Source: Marinomonas lutimaris
GTDB lineage: Bacteria; Pseudomonadota; Gammaproteobacteria; Pseudomonadales; Marinomonadaceae
NCBI RefSeq assembly: GCF_019426345.1
Contig: NZ_JAHLLW010000019.1
Location: forward strand, 20,538 to 84,537
Length of the DNA: 64,000 bases
Direction of reading: 5' to 3'
Of this stretch, positions 35,705-45,007 are shown piece after piece (positions within the stretch are counted from its first letter, which is position 1; each line of letters starts with the position of its first letter). Under the pieces are notes generated by a model. The model was not told the DNA's origin. It searched no databases and saw only the letters and a list, made by a program, of their open reading frames with translations. The position numbers and the translations under genes are program-made.

Positions 35705-35871
35705 ATATCAATACTCCGTTATTCAATAAAAATGTGTCTAATAAGCATAATGGGGATGCTTTTAAAATTATCTCCCTCTCCTTATTCAGTTTTATGATTT
35801 CTTTTCAATACGAATACTTGTAACGTGCTCTGTACCCACTCTGTTTTTCACCCATAACGCCTAGGAATACC

Positions 35872-36348
35872 ATGACAAATGTGACGATTTTAGTCGATGT
35901 TCAAAATGTCTATTACACCACGAGACAAGCTTTTGGACGCTCTTTCGATTACAACACCTTTTGGCAACAGGCCACTGAAGGTCGAAATGTCGTCAAAGCC
36001 ATTGCTTACGCCATAGACAGAGGTGATGAAAAACAACGTCAGTTTCAAAATATTTTACGTGCAATTGGCTTTGAGGTGAAATTGAAGCCCTTTATTCAGC
36101 GCTCGGATGGCTCAGCAAAAGGCGACTGGGATGTGGGTATTGCCATCGATGGCATAGAACATGGTAAAGACAGCGACGTGCTTGTTTTGCTTTCAGGGGA
36201 TGGGGATTTCGATATTCTCGCTAAAACTCTCAGAGAAAAATACCAAACCAGAGTAGAAGTTTACGGCGTTGAATCCTTAACAGCACAGTCATTAATCAAT
36301 GCGGCCGATGACTTCACCGCCGTCAGTAACAAATTGTTACTTAAATAG
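35872..36348 (+). CDS. NYN domain (LabA/DUF88) nuclease-like protein
   Basis: This is a 158-residue protein of the PIN-like NYN fold. The acidic site is visible: D9 and N12 in LVDVQNVYY, D87 in KGDWDVGIAIDG, and D110, D112 and D114 in LSGDGDFD. Homologues act on RNA in many bacteria, but a substrate is not known here. It precedes two diguanylate cyclase genes by 82 bp in the same direction, with a hairpin at 36364-36395 in between. Confidence 0.85.
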   Translation: MTNVTILVDVQNVYYTTRQAFGRSFDYNTFWQQATEGRNVVKAIAYAIDRGDEKQRQFQNILRAIGFEVKLKPFIQRSDGSAKGDWDVGIAIDGIEHGKDSDVLVLLSGDGDFDILAKTLREKYQTRVEVYGVESLTAQSLINAADDFTAVSNKLLLK

Positions 36349-36363
36349 ATAAAACTCGTCTAT

Positions 36364-36395
36364 ATTTTTAAGAGAGAATATGTCCTCTTAAAAAT
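36364..36395 (+). terminator. hairpin after NYN gene (weak terminator)
   Basis: ATTTTTAAGAG (36364-36374) pairs with CTCTTAAAAAT (36385-36395), loop ten bases. It lacks a following T run, so it may only partly separate the NYN gene from the cyclase operon. Confidence 0.45.
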
Positions 36396-36430
36396 CCTTA
36401 CTGATTATTTTATATACAGAAAGTGACGAA

Positions 36431-37480
36431 ATGACATCTCAAACAAACTTCTTATTATTAGAAACAAGAGACACCCTACATAAGTGGCTAAGTCTAGTCA
36501 CAGGTGTACTCATACTATTTTTCAGCTTTCTTAATGTTGCTATCTTAAACCAAGCCACTATTGGCGCCATAGAAGCTATTTTTGGCCTGTTAAACTTATA
36601 TTTTTTTAGATCTGCTTATCAAGGAAAAATATATAAATGGCATAGCTATATGCTAATTTTTTCTCTAACAACAACCGTCTTTTATGCTTTTTATTTTGCA
36701 GATCTAAGGGCTGGTTCTATTTACTGGTTACTTATCTTGCCACCTTTGTATTGCCTACTTACAGGACCAAAACTGGGGCTCTTTTATACAATTCTCCTTT
36801 CCATTCCAGCCATATCGATTCTGTTTATAAAATCCGATACTACTGATTTAATTCCCTACCGATCGGTTCTAAATTTCGTACTGGCTTATTTCTTGTCCTA
36901 CGCAATTTGCTATTTATATGAAACCCAATATGCGAAAAGTAGTCTGCTACTAGAAAAAATGGCCTTTCAAGACCCATTAACAGGCGCACAAAACCGCCAT
37001 GCACTGAAGCTATTTTTTGACGATTTCAATAAAGATCCAGTGGATCCATTTCAAGAAGAACAAGAAGAAACACGCCTTCTAATTATTGATATTGATCTCT
37101 TCAAAAAAGTTAATGACGAATTCGGACATGATGTAGGTGATTCTGTACTGATTGAGATGGCTGAATTATTGCGTTACTGCACAGATAATGATGAGATTTA
37201 TCGTATCGGAGGAGAAGAATTTTTAATTATATTAAAGGACCACACATCTACTCAAGCATTTGATTTTGCAGAAAAAATCCGAAAGACAGTTGAAAATACA
37301 GTGTTTAGAACTCACCAGAAAAACATAAAAATTACCGTGAGTATTGGCATAGCAGAACTCAAAAAAGGCCAATCCTTTAGAGAATTTTTACGAGTCGCCG
37401 ATAAAAACCTCTACTCAGCAAAGAATAAAGGGCGTAATTTAGTTCACTATGGTGCTATGAGTGTTACCGAAGCGGTCTAG
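36431..37480 (+). CDS. membrane diguanylate cyclase, first of a tandem pair
   Basis: This is a GGDEF protein of 349 residues. About five to six hydrophobic helices occupy residues 15-165. A GGDEF domain follows with DPLTGAQNRHAL, IDIDLFKKVNDEFGHDVGD and the active motif GGEEF (260-264). The position of the RxxD inhibitory site reads TDND, so feedback inhibition is unlikely. No sensor domain other than the membrane part is seen. It is 68 bp from a close paralogue of the same layout, which points to tandem duplication. Confidence 0.88.
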   Translation: MTSQTNFLLLETRDTLHKWLSLVTGVLILFFSFLNVAILNQATIGAIEAIFGLLNLYFFRSAYQGKIYKWHSYMLIFSLTTTVFYAFYFADLRAGSIYWLLILPPLYCLLTGPKLGLFYTILLSIPAISILFIKSDTTDLIPYRSVLNFVLAYFLSYAICYLYETQYAKSSLLLEKMAFQDPLTGAQNRHALKLFFDDFNKDPVDPFQEEQEETRLLIIDIDLFKKVNDEFGHDVGDSVLIEMAELLRYCTDNDEIYRIGGEEFLIILKDHTSTQAFDFAEKIRKTVENTVFRTHQKNIKITVSIGIAELKKGQSFREFLRVADKNLYSAKNKGRNLVHYGAMSVTEAV

Positions 37481-37548
37481 CGGCATTTGTAGCAATACCC
37501 GATTATTAACGAGTTTTTTACACCTATTGTGCTTAAGCGAATCAGTCA

Positions 37549-38547
37549 ATGAGTACTAGACGTTATCCGTATTCCTCTGTATCACCAGAGGAATTCCACA
37601 AATGGCTAAGCGCGTTAATTTGCGTATTAAACAGCGTCTATTTTTTACTGAATATGGCAATCCTGCAAAAATTGGGAATTGGGGGCGTTCAACTCACCGT
37701 CGCAGTATTTGGCGGCTATTGCTTTTATAAGTCATCAAATGGCCTTTACCGACCTTGGCATAGCTATACTCTTCTCGCCTTATTAACCTTAAATATTCTA
37801 CTATCTATTGCCATCATGGAGCTGGTAGCAGGGGCGACCTATTGGGGCCTTGCCTTACCTTTTTGGTACTACAGCTTATTTGGCCTGAGAAAAGGTTTTG
37901 TTTTTAGTGCGGTTATTGTGCTCCTCTGTGCTGTAGTCATATTTCTACGTACTGACACAAATATATTCATGCCATACAGAACAGTATTCAACTTTACCTT
38001 AGTCTATTGCTCCATTTGGCTTGTCTGCCATATCTATGAAGTGCAACGCCAAAAAACCAGTGCTTTTCTACACTCACTTGCATTACAAGACGACTTAACA
38101 AACCTTAAAAACCGTCATGCCCTAAAAGCCGATTTTCGAGCTATCCATAAAAACTTTCAAAGCATTCACATGCTCATTATTGATATTGATCACTTCAAAC
38201 ACATCAATGATAAATATGGGCATGATATTGGCGACACAGTACTGACAAAGGTTGCCGATCTGCTTATGCAATCCACTCAAGTAAAGGAAATATATCGCTT
38301 AGGTGGCGAAGAATTTGTTATTTTACTAAAAGATATTAGTGATGAAGAAGCCCAAGAACGGGCAGAGAAAATCAGAAAGACGATAGAGCTAGGGATTTTC
38401 TTCAGCCACAACGAACCGATCAAACTAACAGTCAGTATTGGCATCAGTTCACTACGACCAGAGCATGAATTTACCGATTTTCTTCGCTCTGCAGACGAAA
38501 AACTCTATCAAGCCAAGCACGAAGGGCGAAATAGAGTCTGCTGTTAA
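37549..38547 (+). CDS. membrane diguanylate cyclase, second of a tandem pair
   Basis: This protein has 332 residues and is a paralogue of the previous gene, sharing the membrane part ([50 protein letters not shown]) and the GGDEF domain ([36 protein letters not shown] at 252-256). The I-site position is QVKE, hence absent. Its stop (38545-38547) overlaps the convergent VF530 gene stop by three bases. The two cyclases may answer slightly different membrane signals. Confidence 0.88.
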   Translation: MSTRRYPYSSVSPEEFHKWLSALICVLNSVYFLLNMAILQKLGIGGVQLTVAVFGGYCFYKSSNGLYRPWHSYTLLALLTLNILLSIAIMELVAGATYWGLALPFWYYSLFGLRKGFVFSAVIVLLCAVVIFLRTDTNIFMPYRTVFNFTLVYCSIWLVCHIYEVQRQKTSAFLHSLALQDDLTNLKNRHALKADFRAIHKNFQSIHMLIIDIDHFKHINDKYGHDIGDTVLTKVADLLMQSTQVKEIYRLGGEEFVILLKDISDEEAQERAEKIRKTIELGIFFSHNEPIKLTVSIGISSLRPEHEFTDFLRSADEKLYQAKHEGRNRVCC

Positions 38548-38765
38548 CGGCTAAAAGTATCCAGAAATAATGCTTCAACCTTGTCTCTCGCCCAAGGCGT
38601 TTTGCGCAAAAACTTCAAGCTCGACTTAACCGATGGATCGCTTTTAAAACAATTAATATTGATACGAATCGACAACTCCTCCCAACCGTAATGCTCCACC
38701 AGATCCGTGACAACCTTCTCTAATTTCACACCATGCAAGGGGTTATTAGCTTGTGTTCCGACCAT
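38544..38765 (-). CDS. VF530 family small DNA-binding-like protein
   Basis: This 73-residue protein belongs to the VF530 family (DUF2132): [59 protein letters not shown] is its signature. A structure of the Vibrio fischeri member suggested DNA binding, but function is not established. It converges with the second cyclase, and the stop codons share TTAA (38544-38547). Confidence 0.85.
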   Translation of the reverse strand: MVGTQANNPLHGVKLEKVVTDLVEHYGWEELSIRININCFKSDPSVKSSLKFLRKTPWARDKVEALFLDTFSR

Positions 38766-38821
38766 ATCTATTTATTCCTATGACTCAATTAGCAATTTAA
38801 CCGAGAGTATACAGCAAGCCG

Positions 38822-38850
38822 AAAAAAGCCGCCTAAACATAATGCGGCTT
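38822..38850 (-). terminator. terminator of the sugar operon
   Basis: AAGCCGC (38826-38832) pairs with GCGGCTT (38844-38850). The minus strand runs into TTTTTTC after it. It lies about 30 bp after the last gene of the carbohydrate cluster. Confidence 0.83.
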
Positions 38851-38881
38851 GACCCGGCTTTATACTTAAAATAACTTTACG

Positions 38882-40018
38882 CTAACCATCAATCGGAACC
38901 CAAAGGCAATTATTTTGGCTCGAATAAACGGTAGCCGTAATAAATCGCATTCCATGTAACCCCGTTGCCAATGTTGGTAAATTAGAATTCGGAGTGGATG
39001 TAAACAGTTGCTCAGCAAACTCTCGGTATAAATTCGCAAACGCCTCTAAATAGCCTTCGGGATGACCGGACGGAATACGGGAAACCGATGCGGCCGCATC
39101 ACTCAAGTAGCTATTGCCTCGTCGAAGGCGTTGGCTTGGCTCACCTAACACCGAATAAATCAGCTCATTAGGCGATTCCTGTCGCCACTCTATGCCGGCT
39201 TTATCGCCATAAATCCGCAACGACAAGGCATTCTCATTGCCGGGAGCGACTTGGCTCGCCCACAAGCTCCCTTTCGCGCCATTTTTAAAGCGCATCAAAA
39301 TATTAGCTTCATCATCAAGCTGACGCCCTTCCCCCCAACTGGATAAATCCGCCAAGACCTCTTTTGCCTGAGTATTAGCAACAAAACACGCCAATTGATA
39401 AGCATGACTGCCGATATCTCCCATACAACCTGCAATACCGGATTGCGCAGGATCAGAGCGCCAAGTGGCTTGTTTGTTACCCGTTTGTTCTAATGGTTCC
39501 GTCAACCAGTCTTGTACGTATTCCACTTGAATAGAACGAATATTACCCAATTTACCTGCTTTAACCATGGCACGCGCTTCGCGTACCATAGGATAAGCGG
39601 AATAATTATGGGTTAACAAAAACTGCGCCTGACTTGCCTCTGCGGCTTGATATAGCACTTCCGCCTCTTCAAGAGTCGCGGTCAAAGGCTTATCACAAAT
39701 TACGTGAATACCTCGCTTTAAAAACGCCATCGCCACGGGGGCATGTAGATGGTTAGGTGTCACAATGGATACCACTTCAATACCATCTTCACGCTCACTT
39801 TCCTGACGCGCCATTTCTTCAAAATCCACATAGGATCGAGTAATTCCAAGCGCTTGTGCTGAACGCTCTGCTTTATCTGATTGGCTCGATAAAGCCCCAG
39901 CCACCAGCTCATAATGGTCATCAAGACGCGCAGCAAACCGATGGACTTCACCGATAAACGCACCTTCACCGCCGCCAACCATACCAAGGCGCAATCGGCG
40001 TTTGCTTGCTTCAGTCAT
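38882..40018 (-). CDS. Gfo/Idh/MocA oxidoreductase (last gene of sugar operon)
   Basis: This is an NAD(P)-dependent sugar dehydrogenase-like enzyme of 378 residues. The cofactor site is GMVGGGEGAFIG, and the family's catalytic lysine is in CDKPLT. The C-terminal beta-sheet domain has GCMGDIGSHAYQLACFV with the substrate-site histidine. The layout fits enzymes that oxidise the 3-hydroxyl of a sugar or glycoside. It is 4 bp after the preceding isomerase gene. The substrate cannot be named from sequence alone. Confidence 0.87.
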   Translation of the reverse strand: MTEASKRRLRLGMVGGGEGAFIGEVHRFAARLDDHYELVAGALSSQSDKAERSAQALGITRSYVDFEEMARQESEREDGIEVVSIVTPNHLHAPVAMAFLKRGIHVICDKPLTATLEEAEVLYQAAEASQAQFLLTHNYSAYPMVREARAMVKAGKLGNIRSIQVEYVQDWLTEPLEQTGNKQATWRSDPAQSGIAGCMGDIGSHAYQLACFVANTQAKEVLADLSSWGEGRQLDDEANILMRFKNGAKGSLWASQVAPGNENALSLRIYGDKAGIEWRQESPNELIYSVLGEPSQRLRRGNSYLSDAAASVSRIPSGHPEGYLEAFANLYREFAEQLFTSTPNSNLPTLATGLHGMRFITATVYSSQNNCLWVPIDG

Positions 40019-40022
40019 AAAA

Positions 40023-41078
40023 TCACTCCAGTCCCAACATTCTTCGGTTCGCTAGTGCGTCGATACCACTGTCAGCAAAATCATCAAAGGCCTTATCCGT
40101 TACTCGGATAATAAAGTCTTGAATGTGTTGCGCGCCTTCACGGGCACCCTCTTCAGGATGCTTTAAACAACACTCCCATTCCAACACCGCCCAGCCAGCA
40201 AAATCATAAGCGGTGAGCTTAGAAAAAATACCTTTGAAATCCACCTGGCCATCACCGATAGAACGAAAACGTCCAGGACGATCTACCCAGTTTTGGAAAC
40301 CACCGTAAACGCCGCATTTGCCATTCATATTCAGCTCTGCGTCTTTCACATGAAACATTTTGATACGCTCATGATAATGATCGATAAAGGCCAAATAATC
40401 CAAATGCTGCAACACAAAATGGCTGGGGTCATAAAGAATATTCGCCCGTGGATGATGATCCACTTCGTCTAGAAAACGCTCAAAAGTCACACCATCATGA
40501 AGATCCTCACCGGGGTGAATTTCATAACAAAGATCTACACCAGCTTCATCAAACACATCAAGAATTGGCTTCCAGCGTCGACCCAGTTCTGCAAACGCCT
40601 CTTCGACTAAGCCTGCTGGTCGTTGTGGCCAAGGGTAAAAATAAGGCCACGCCAAAGCGCCGGAAAAGGTTGCATGAGCCGTCAAACCAAGACGCTGTGA
40701 CGCCTTAGCTGCCATTTTAAGTTGCTCCACCGCCCACGCTTGGCGTGCGGCGGGGTTGCCTCTTACGCTCGGATCTGCAAAGCCATCAAACGCTTCGTCA
40801 TAGGCCGGATGCACTGCCACCAGCTGACCTTGTAAATGCGTAGACAATTCCGAAATTACTATGCCATGTTTGGCTGCTGTCGCAGTTAGCTCGTCACAGT
40901 ATTCTTGGCTGTTTGCAGCTTGCTCAAGATCCATCAGGCGTTTGTCCCAGGTGGGAACTTGCACGCCTTTATAACCCAATGAGGCAACCCAGCCACAAAT
41001 AGCATCAAAGCTATTAAAGGGGGCTTCATCACCAACAAACTGCGCTAAAAAAATAGCCGGTCCTTGTATCGTTTTCAT
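40023..41078 (-). CDS. TIM-barrel sugar isomerase/epimerase (AP endonuclease 2 family)
   Basis: This is a metal-dependent TIM-barrel protein of 351 residues of the xylose isomerase-like superfamily. The usual metal ligands are visible: E in CYEIHPGE, D and H in YDPSHF, H in MFHVKDAEL, and E in VLEWECCLKHP. In related loci proteins of this family act on 3-keto-sugars or inosose, by isomerisation or by beta-elimination of glycosides. It lies between the two dehydrogenase genes, with a 9 bp gap to the one upstream. Confidence 0.85.
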   Translation of the reverse strand: MKTIQGPAIFLAQFVGDEAPFNSFDAICGWVASLGYKGVQVPTWDKRLMDLEQAANSQEYCDELTATAAKHGIVISELSTHLQGQLVAVHPAYDEAFDGFADPSVRGNPAARQAWAVEQLKMAAKASQRLGLTAHATFSGALAWPYFYPWPQRPAGLVEEAFAELGRRWKPILDVFDEAGVDLCYEIHPGEDLHDGVTFERFLDEVDHHPRANILYDPSHFVLQHLDYLAFIDHYHERIKMFHVKDAELNMNGKCGVYGGFQNWVDRPGRFRSIGDGQVDFKGIFSKLTAYDFAGWAVLEWECCLKHPEEGAREGAQHIQDFIIRVTDKAFDDFADSGIDALANRRMLGLE

Positions 41079-41087
41079 AACGTCCTC

Positions 41088-42227
41088 CTAAAAACAAGCG
41101 GCAAGCAGGGCTTTGGCAGCCTCAGGATCAAGTGCTCGCGGGCGATCACAATGGGTGGTCATCTTGATGGATTGTCCACTCTCACCTGACGCCAAAATCG
41201 CCGTCATTACTTCCACACCATGTAAAGCTCTGTCCAGCGAACACATATGATCACGCCCCATATGGATCGCCATAACCATTTCAGCCAAACCTGCGGTGCG
41301 ATAATTCGCCTTTGCGAACTCGCCATGAATTTGATTTGGCACGCCAAACGGGTGGTCCCACACCTTCAAAGGTGTTTCTCGGCCTTCTTGAATCAGCAAT
41401 ACTTTTCCGCCAAAAAAGTTAGGATCAGGCAAATACATAGAACCTTTGTTGCCATATAACTCCATGTGAGAATGCTGATGGGCTTGCACGTCCCAACTAG
41501 CCCCCAAGGTAATAACTGCACCATTTTCAAACGTTAAAATAGCGTGAATTGTCGTTGGAGTTTCCACTTCTATCATCTCACCAGATCTTGGTTGGCTGGT
41601 AATCTTGCGTTGCTTACGAGGAATCGCTGTTTTGGCAATCACCGACTCTACTGGCCCTAACAGCTGAATCAAGTTGGCAATGTAATAAGGCCCTAAATCG
41701 AGAATCGGACCGCCACCCGCCTTAAAGAAAAAGTCCGGATTAGGATGCCAGCTCTCCATTCCTGCGCTCATCACATGGCAAGTACCTGAGTACACTTCGC
41801 CAATTTCTCCCTTGTCCAGTAAATGCCGTGCAAACTGATGGGAGCCACCCATAAAGGTGTCAGGGGCACTCCCGACTTTTAGCCCCTTCTTGAGTGAAAG
41901 CGCTTTCATTTTTTGCCCTTCTTCAAGGCTTAGAACCAAAGGCTTTTCTGAATAAACATGTTTTCCAGCCTCAAGAGCTTGCATGCTTACCGCATAATGT
42001 GCTGCGGGGATAGTTAAATTGACAATAATATCAATATCTTGAGAGGCTAATAATTCATCTACACTGCGCGCTTCAACGCCGTATTTTTGTGCTTTCGTTG
42101 CCGCTAACTCAGCGTTTAAATCGGCACAAGCAACAATCTTAAAACCACAGAATTGCGGAGCCAAAGAAAAATAACTGTCCGAAATATTGCCACAACCAAT
42201 CAGTCCAACATTCAAAATAGTTTTCAT
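41088..42227 (-). CDS. Gfo/Idh/MocA oxidoreductase (upstream copy)
   Basis: This is a second family member, 379 residues, not a close copy of the other. The cofactor site is GLIGCGNISDSY, and the lysine motif is SEKPLV. The region ADLNAELAATKAQKYG has the NAD-type acidic residue. It contains GGGPILDLGPYYIANLIQLLGPVESV in the substrate domain. Its ATG overlaps the upstream TIM-barrel gene by 4 bp (42224-42227). Presumably it catalyses another redox step in the same pathway, for example reduction of a keto intermediate. Confidence 0.87.
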   Translation of the reverse strand: MKTILNVGLIGCGNISDSYFSLAPQFCGFKIVACADLNAELAATKAQKYGVEARSVDELLASQDIDIIVNLTIPAAHYAVSMQALEAGKHVYSEKPLVLSLEEGQKMKALSLKKGLKVGSAPDTFMGGSHQFARHLLDKGEIGEVYSGTCHVMSAGMESWHPNPDFFFKAGGGPILDLGPYYIANLIQLLGPVESVIAKTAIPRKQRKITSQPRSGEMIEVETPTTIHAILTFENGAVITLGASWDVQAHQHSHMELYGNKGSMYLPDPNFFGGKVLLIQEGRETPLKVWDHPFGVPNQIHGEFAKANYRTAGLAEMVMAIHMGRDHMCSLDRALHGVEVMTAILASGESGQSIKMTTHCDRPRALDPEAAKALLAACF

Positions 42228-42988
42228 GCTGTCGCCCCTTTTAATAAAGCTTTTGCGCCCGTTAATGCACGATTCGCAAAACGTGATAAATCATTAGGGT
42301 TATCATGCTCCATCACAAACGCATTGGCTGGCGTTGAACGCACCACGGGCCACCAGTCTCGCCAAGGCAAGGTTCCGTGAGTAAAGTCCGCCCAACCATC
42401 TTCATCTTGGCACTCCCCTTCTGGCGCGATGTCTTTTAAATGCACAGCACAAATACGCTCACGATACTTGCTTAGCCACTTAGCGGGATCTTGTCCGCCT
42501 TTGACCACCCAAGACACATCCATCTCCCATTTAATATTCGGGCCGCCTTCTAGAATCCACGTCATTGGCAAAGAACCATCGGCTAGAGGCTCAAATTCAA
42601 AATTATGATTGTGCCAGCCAAATTCAAAACCAGCGTTGATGGCTCTTTCTCTAATAGCCTCTAAACGCTGCCCCAATTCAAACCAACCTTGCGCGCTGTC
42701 AGGACGTTGCTCTGGCAAAATATAAGGACAAATAATCGTGTGCATATTCAAGGTTTTCGCGATATACAAAGCCTGCTGTATGTTGTTTTCCAACATAGCT
42801 AGATCAAAGTGCCCTGTTGGCATGGTCAATTGGTGTTTTTCTAATAAGCTTTTTAGCTCATCCAATTGGCCATACAAACCACCATAGCCTTCCACTTGCT
42901 GATAACCAGCTTGATGTAAAAGAGCAAATACTTCATCAAGAGATTGAGTATTACGGGCGCTATAAAGCTGAAATGAAAATTCGTTCAT
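42224..42988 (-). CDS. TIM-barrel sugar isomerase/epimerase, short form
   Basis: This is a 254-residue xylose isomerase-like TIM-barrel protein, shorter than the other one in this cluster. The metal ligands appear as E in GWHNHNFEF, D in WEMDVSWVV, H in VHLKDIAPEG, and E in FVMEHDNP. It would act as an isomerase or epimerase on the imported or oxidised sugar. It directly follows the ABC ATPase gene (38 bp) in the operon. Confidence 0.85.
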   Translation of the reverse strand: MNEFSFQLYSARNTQSLDEVFALLHQAGYQQVEGYGGLYGQLDELKSLLEKHQLTMPTGHFDLAMLENNIQQALYIAKTLNMHTIICPYILPEQRPDSAQGWFELGQRLEAIRERAINAGFEFGWHNHNFEFEPLADGSLPMTWILEGGPNIKWEMDVSWVVKGGQDPAKWLSKYRERICAVHLKDIAPEGECQDEDGWADFTHGTLPWRDWWPVVRSTPANAFVMEHDNPNDLSRFANRALTGAKALLKGATA

Positions 42989-43026
42989 ATCGTTTCCTTT
43001 TTATTTTTATTGCGATGATTGTTGGC

Positions 43027-44100
43027 TTAAAGCCGCACTTCACTTTGCTTAGAAAAGAGATGAGCTTTTTTCGGATCAAGATAAATATCGACGTCTTCAT
43101 CCCACTTAAGCTGATGATCTCCATGAACTTTTACTGACCATTTACGGCCCATAAAATCAAACCAAACAATGGTTTCATCACCCATTGGCTCTAAGATATC
43201 AATCTTGGCAGAGGTCAATTTTACATAGCCGTCACGAGGCCCAAGCGCCAAATGCTCAGGGCGAATTCCCAAAAAAGAGTTCTCGTCATGATCACCTTGA
43301 TTAATAAACTCATAACCCATTAAGTTGACGCGATAATCTTGATAAACAAAGTTTTCGCCAACGACACGACCTTCCAATAAATTCATGCTCGGCGAACCAA
43401 TAAATTGCGCGACAAACAGGTTACAGGGTTTATGATAAATATCCGCTGGAGTGCTCAATTGCTGGATTTCGCCGTCCTTCATGATGGCAATTCGATCCGC
43501 CAACGTAAGCGCTTCCACTTGGTCATGAGTCACATACACCATGGTGTTTTTTAATTGCTGATGCAGGCGCTTTATTTCTACGCGCAAATCTGCCCGTAAT
43601 TTAGCGTCCAAATTCGATAAAGGCTCATCGAATAAAAAGACATCCACATCTCGTACCAAAGCTCGACCTATCGCCACACGCTGACGCTGCCCACCAGACA
43701 ATTCGGATGGCTTGCGATGCAGAAGTGGCTCTATTTGCAAAATTTTAGAAGCACGATCCACTCGCTCACGAATCTCATCTTTTGCCATACCTTTGACCTT
43801 CAAGCCAAAAGACAAATTCTTTTCCACCGTCATTTGCGGATACAAGGCATAAGACTGAAAAACCATGCCAATTCCGCGATCTTTGGGTTCTTCCCATGTC
43901 ACGTTGCGATCGTTGATCCAGATCTGCCCAGCGGTGATATCCAACAAACCAGCAATGCAATTGAGCAAGGTCGATTTCCCGCAACCAGAAGACCCTAAAA
44001 GAACCAAAAACTCCCCCTTTTTAATATCAAGATTAAGGTGTTTTAAAACATGGGCATCTTGGTATTTAAGATCTAACTCTTTAATCGATATACTGTTCAT
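43027..44100 (-). CDS. sugar ABC transporter ATPase, MalK/UgpC type
   Basis: This is a 357-residue ATPase that powers the importer. Walker A GSSGCGKST, Q-loop VFQSYALYPQMTVEKNL, signature LSGGQRQRVAIGRALV and Walker B DVFLFDEPLSNLD are all present, followed by the C-terminal TOBE/OB regulatory domain (GIRPEHLAL) typical of MalK-like proteins. It lies 4 bp after the second permease. A shared ATPase of this type can serve more than one importer. Confidence 0.93.
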   Translation of the reverse strand: MNSISIKELDLKYQDAHVLKHLNLDIKKGEFLVLLGSSGCGKSTLLNCIAGLLDITAGQIWINDRNVTWEEPKDRGIGMVFQSYALYPQMTVEKNLSFGLKVKGMAKDEIRERVDRASKILQIEPLLHRKPSELSGGQRQRVAIGRALVRDVDVFLFDEPLSNLDAKLRADLRVEIKRLHQQLKNTMVYVTHDQVEALTLADRIAIMKDGEIQQLSTPADIYHKPCNLFVAQFIGSPSMNLLEGRVVGENFVYQDYRVNLMGYEFINQGDHDENSFLGIRPEHLALGPRDGYVKLTSAKIDILEPMGDETIVWFDFMGRKWSVKVHGDHQLKWDEDVDIYLDPKKAHLFSKQSEVRL

Positions 44101-44104
44101 CGTC

Positions 44105-44998
44105 TTACCCCTTCACCGCGCCAGCCGCTATGCCACGCACAAAATATTTGCCAGACAACAGGTAAATAGCCAACGGCACCAGTGCCGTAAGAATCGTTGC
44201 TGCCATGTTCACGTTGTATTCACGTACGCCAAATGTCGTTGCCACTATATTGTTTAATTGCACCGTCATTGGTAGGTTCTCTCGACCGGCAAAAATCAGC
44301 CCCAATAAGTAGTCATTCCAAATGCCTGTAGTCTGTAAAATCACTGCAACAACCGTTACAGGAATAGATAAAGGCATCATGATTTGAAAGAAGATCTGCC
44401 AAAAATTTGCGCCATCTACTCGCGCAGCTTTAAATAATTCATCGGGTAAAGATGAAAAATAATTGCGGAATAACAAGGTCATGATCGGCATACCAAAGAT
44501 GGTGTGAATCAAAATAATCCCAGTTAAAGAACCATAAAGTCCCACCTCACGAAGGAAAATGATCAGCGGAAAGATCACCACTTGAAAAGGCACAAAGGCG
44601 CCAAATAACAAAAGACCAAACAATACATTTGAGCCTTTAAAACGCCAAAATGACAAGGCATAACCATTGATAGAACCGAGAATGATAGAGATCGCCACAC
44701 TCGGAATAGTGATTTTTACGGAGTTCCAAAATCCTGTTTGAATACCATTACATTCCACCCCAGAGCAGGCCTCTCCCCACGCTTTTACCCATGCGGCAAA
44801 ACTTGGGTCACCAGGTAACGCAAAAAGCTCCCCTAAGCGAATCTCAGGCATGCCTTTTAGCGATGTAATCAACATCACGTACAAAGGAATACAAAAGAAA
44901 ACGGCAGCACTGAATAAAAATAAATAAACGCCAAGCCGTGAGACTGTAGTTTTTTTCGGCTTTGGCCCATGTGGGCCAGTTAATTGAATCTGTTCCAT
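44105..44998 (-). CDS. sugar ABC transporter permease, MalG type
   Basis: This is a 297-residue inner-membrane permease with six hydrophobic helices and the EAA loop (FLREVGLYGSLTGIILIHTIFGMPIMTLLFRNYFSSLPDELFKAARVDGANFWQIFFQIMMP) that docks on the ATPase. It carries a long polar N-terminus. Together with the MalF-type partner (10 bp upstream) it forms the channel for a sugar. Confidence 0.92.
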   Translation of the reverse strand: MEQIQLTGPHGPKPKKTTVSRLGVYLFLFSAAVFFCIPLYVMLITSLKGMPEIRLGELFALPGDPSFAAWVKAWGEACSGVECNGIQTGFWNSVKITIPSVAISIILGSINGYALSFWRFKGSNVLFGLLLFGAFVPFQVVIFPLIIFLREVGLYGSLTGIILIHTIFGMPIMTLLFRNYFSSLPDELFKAARVDGANFWQIFFQIMMPLSIPVTVVAVILQTTGIWNDYLLGLIFAGRENLPMTVQLNNIVATTFGVREYNVNMAATILTALVPLAIYLLSGKYFVRGIAAGAVKG

Positions 44999-45007
44999 GA
45001 TCGACTC

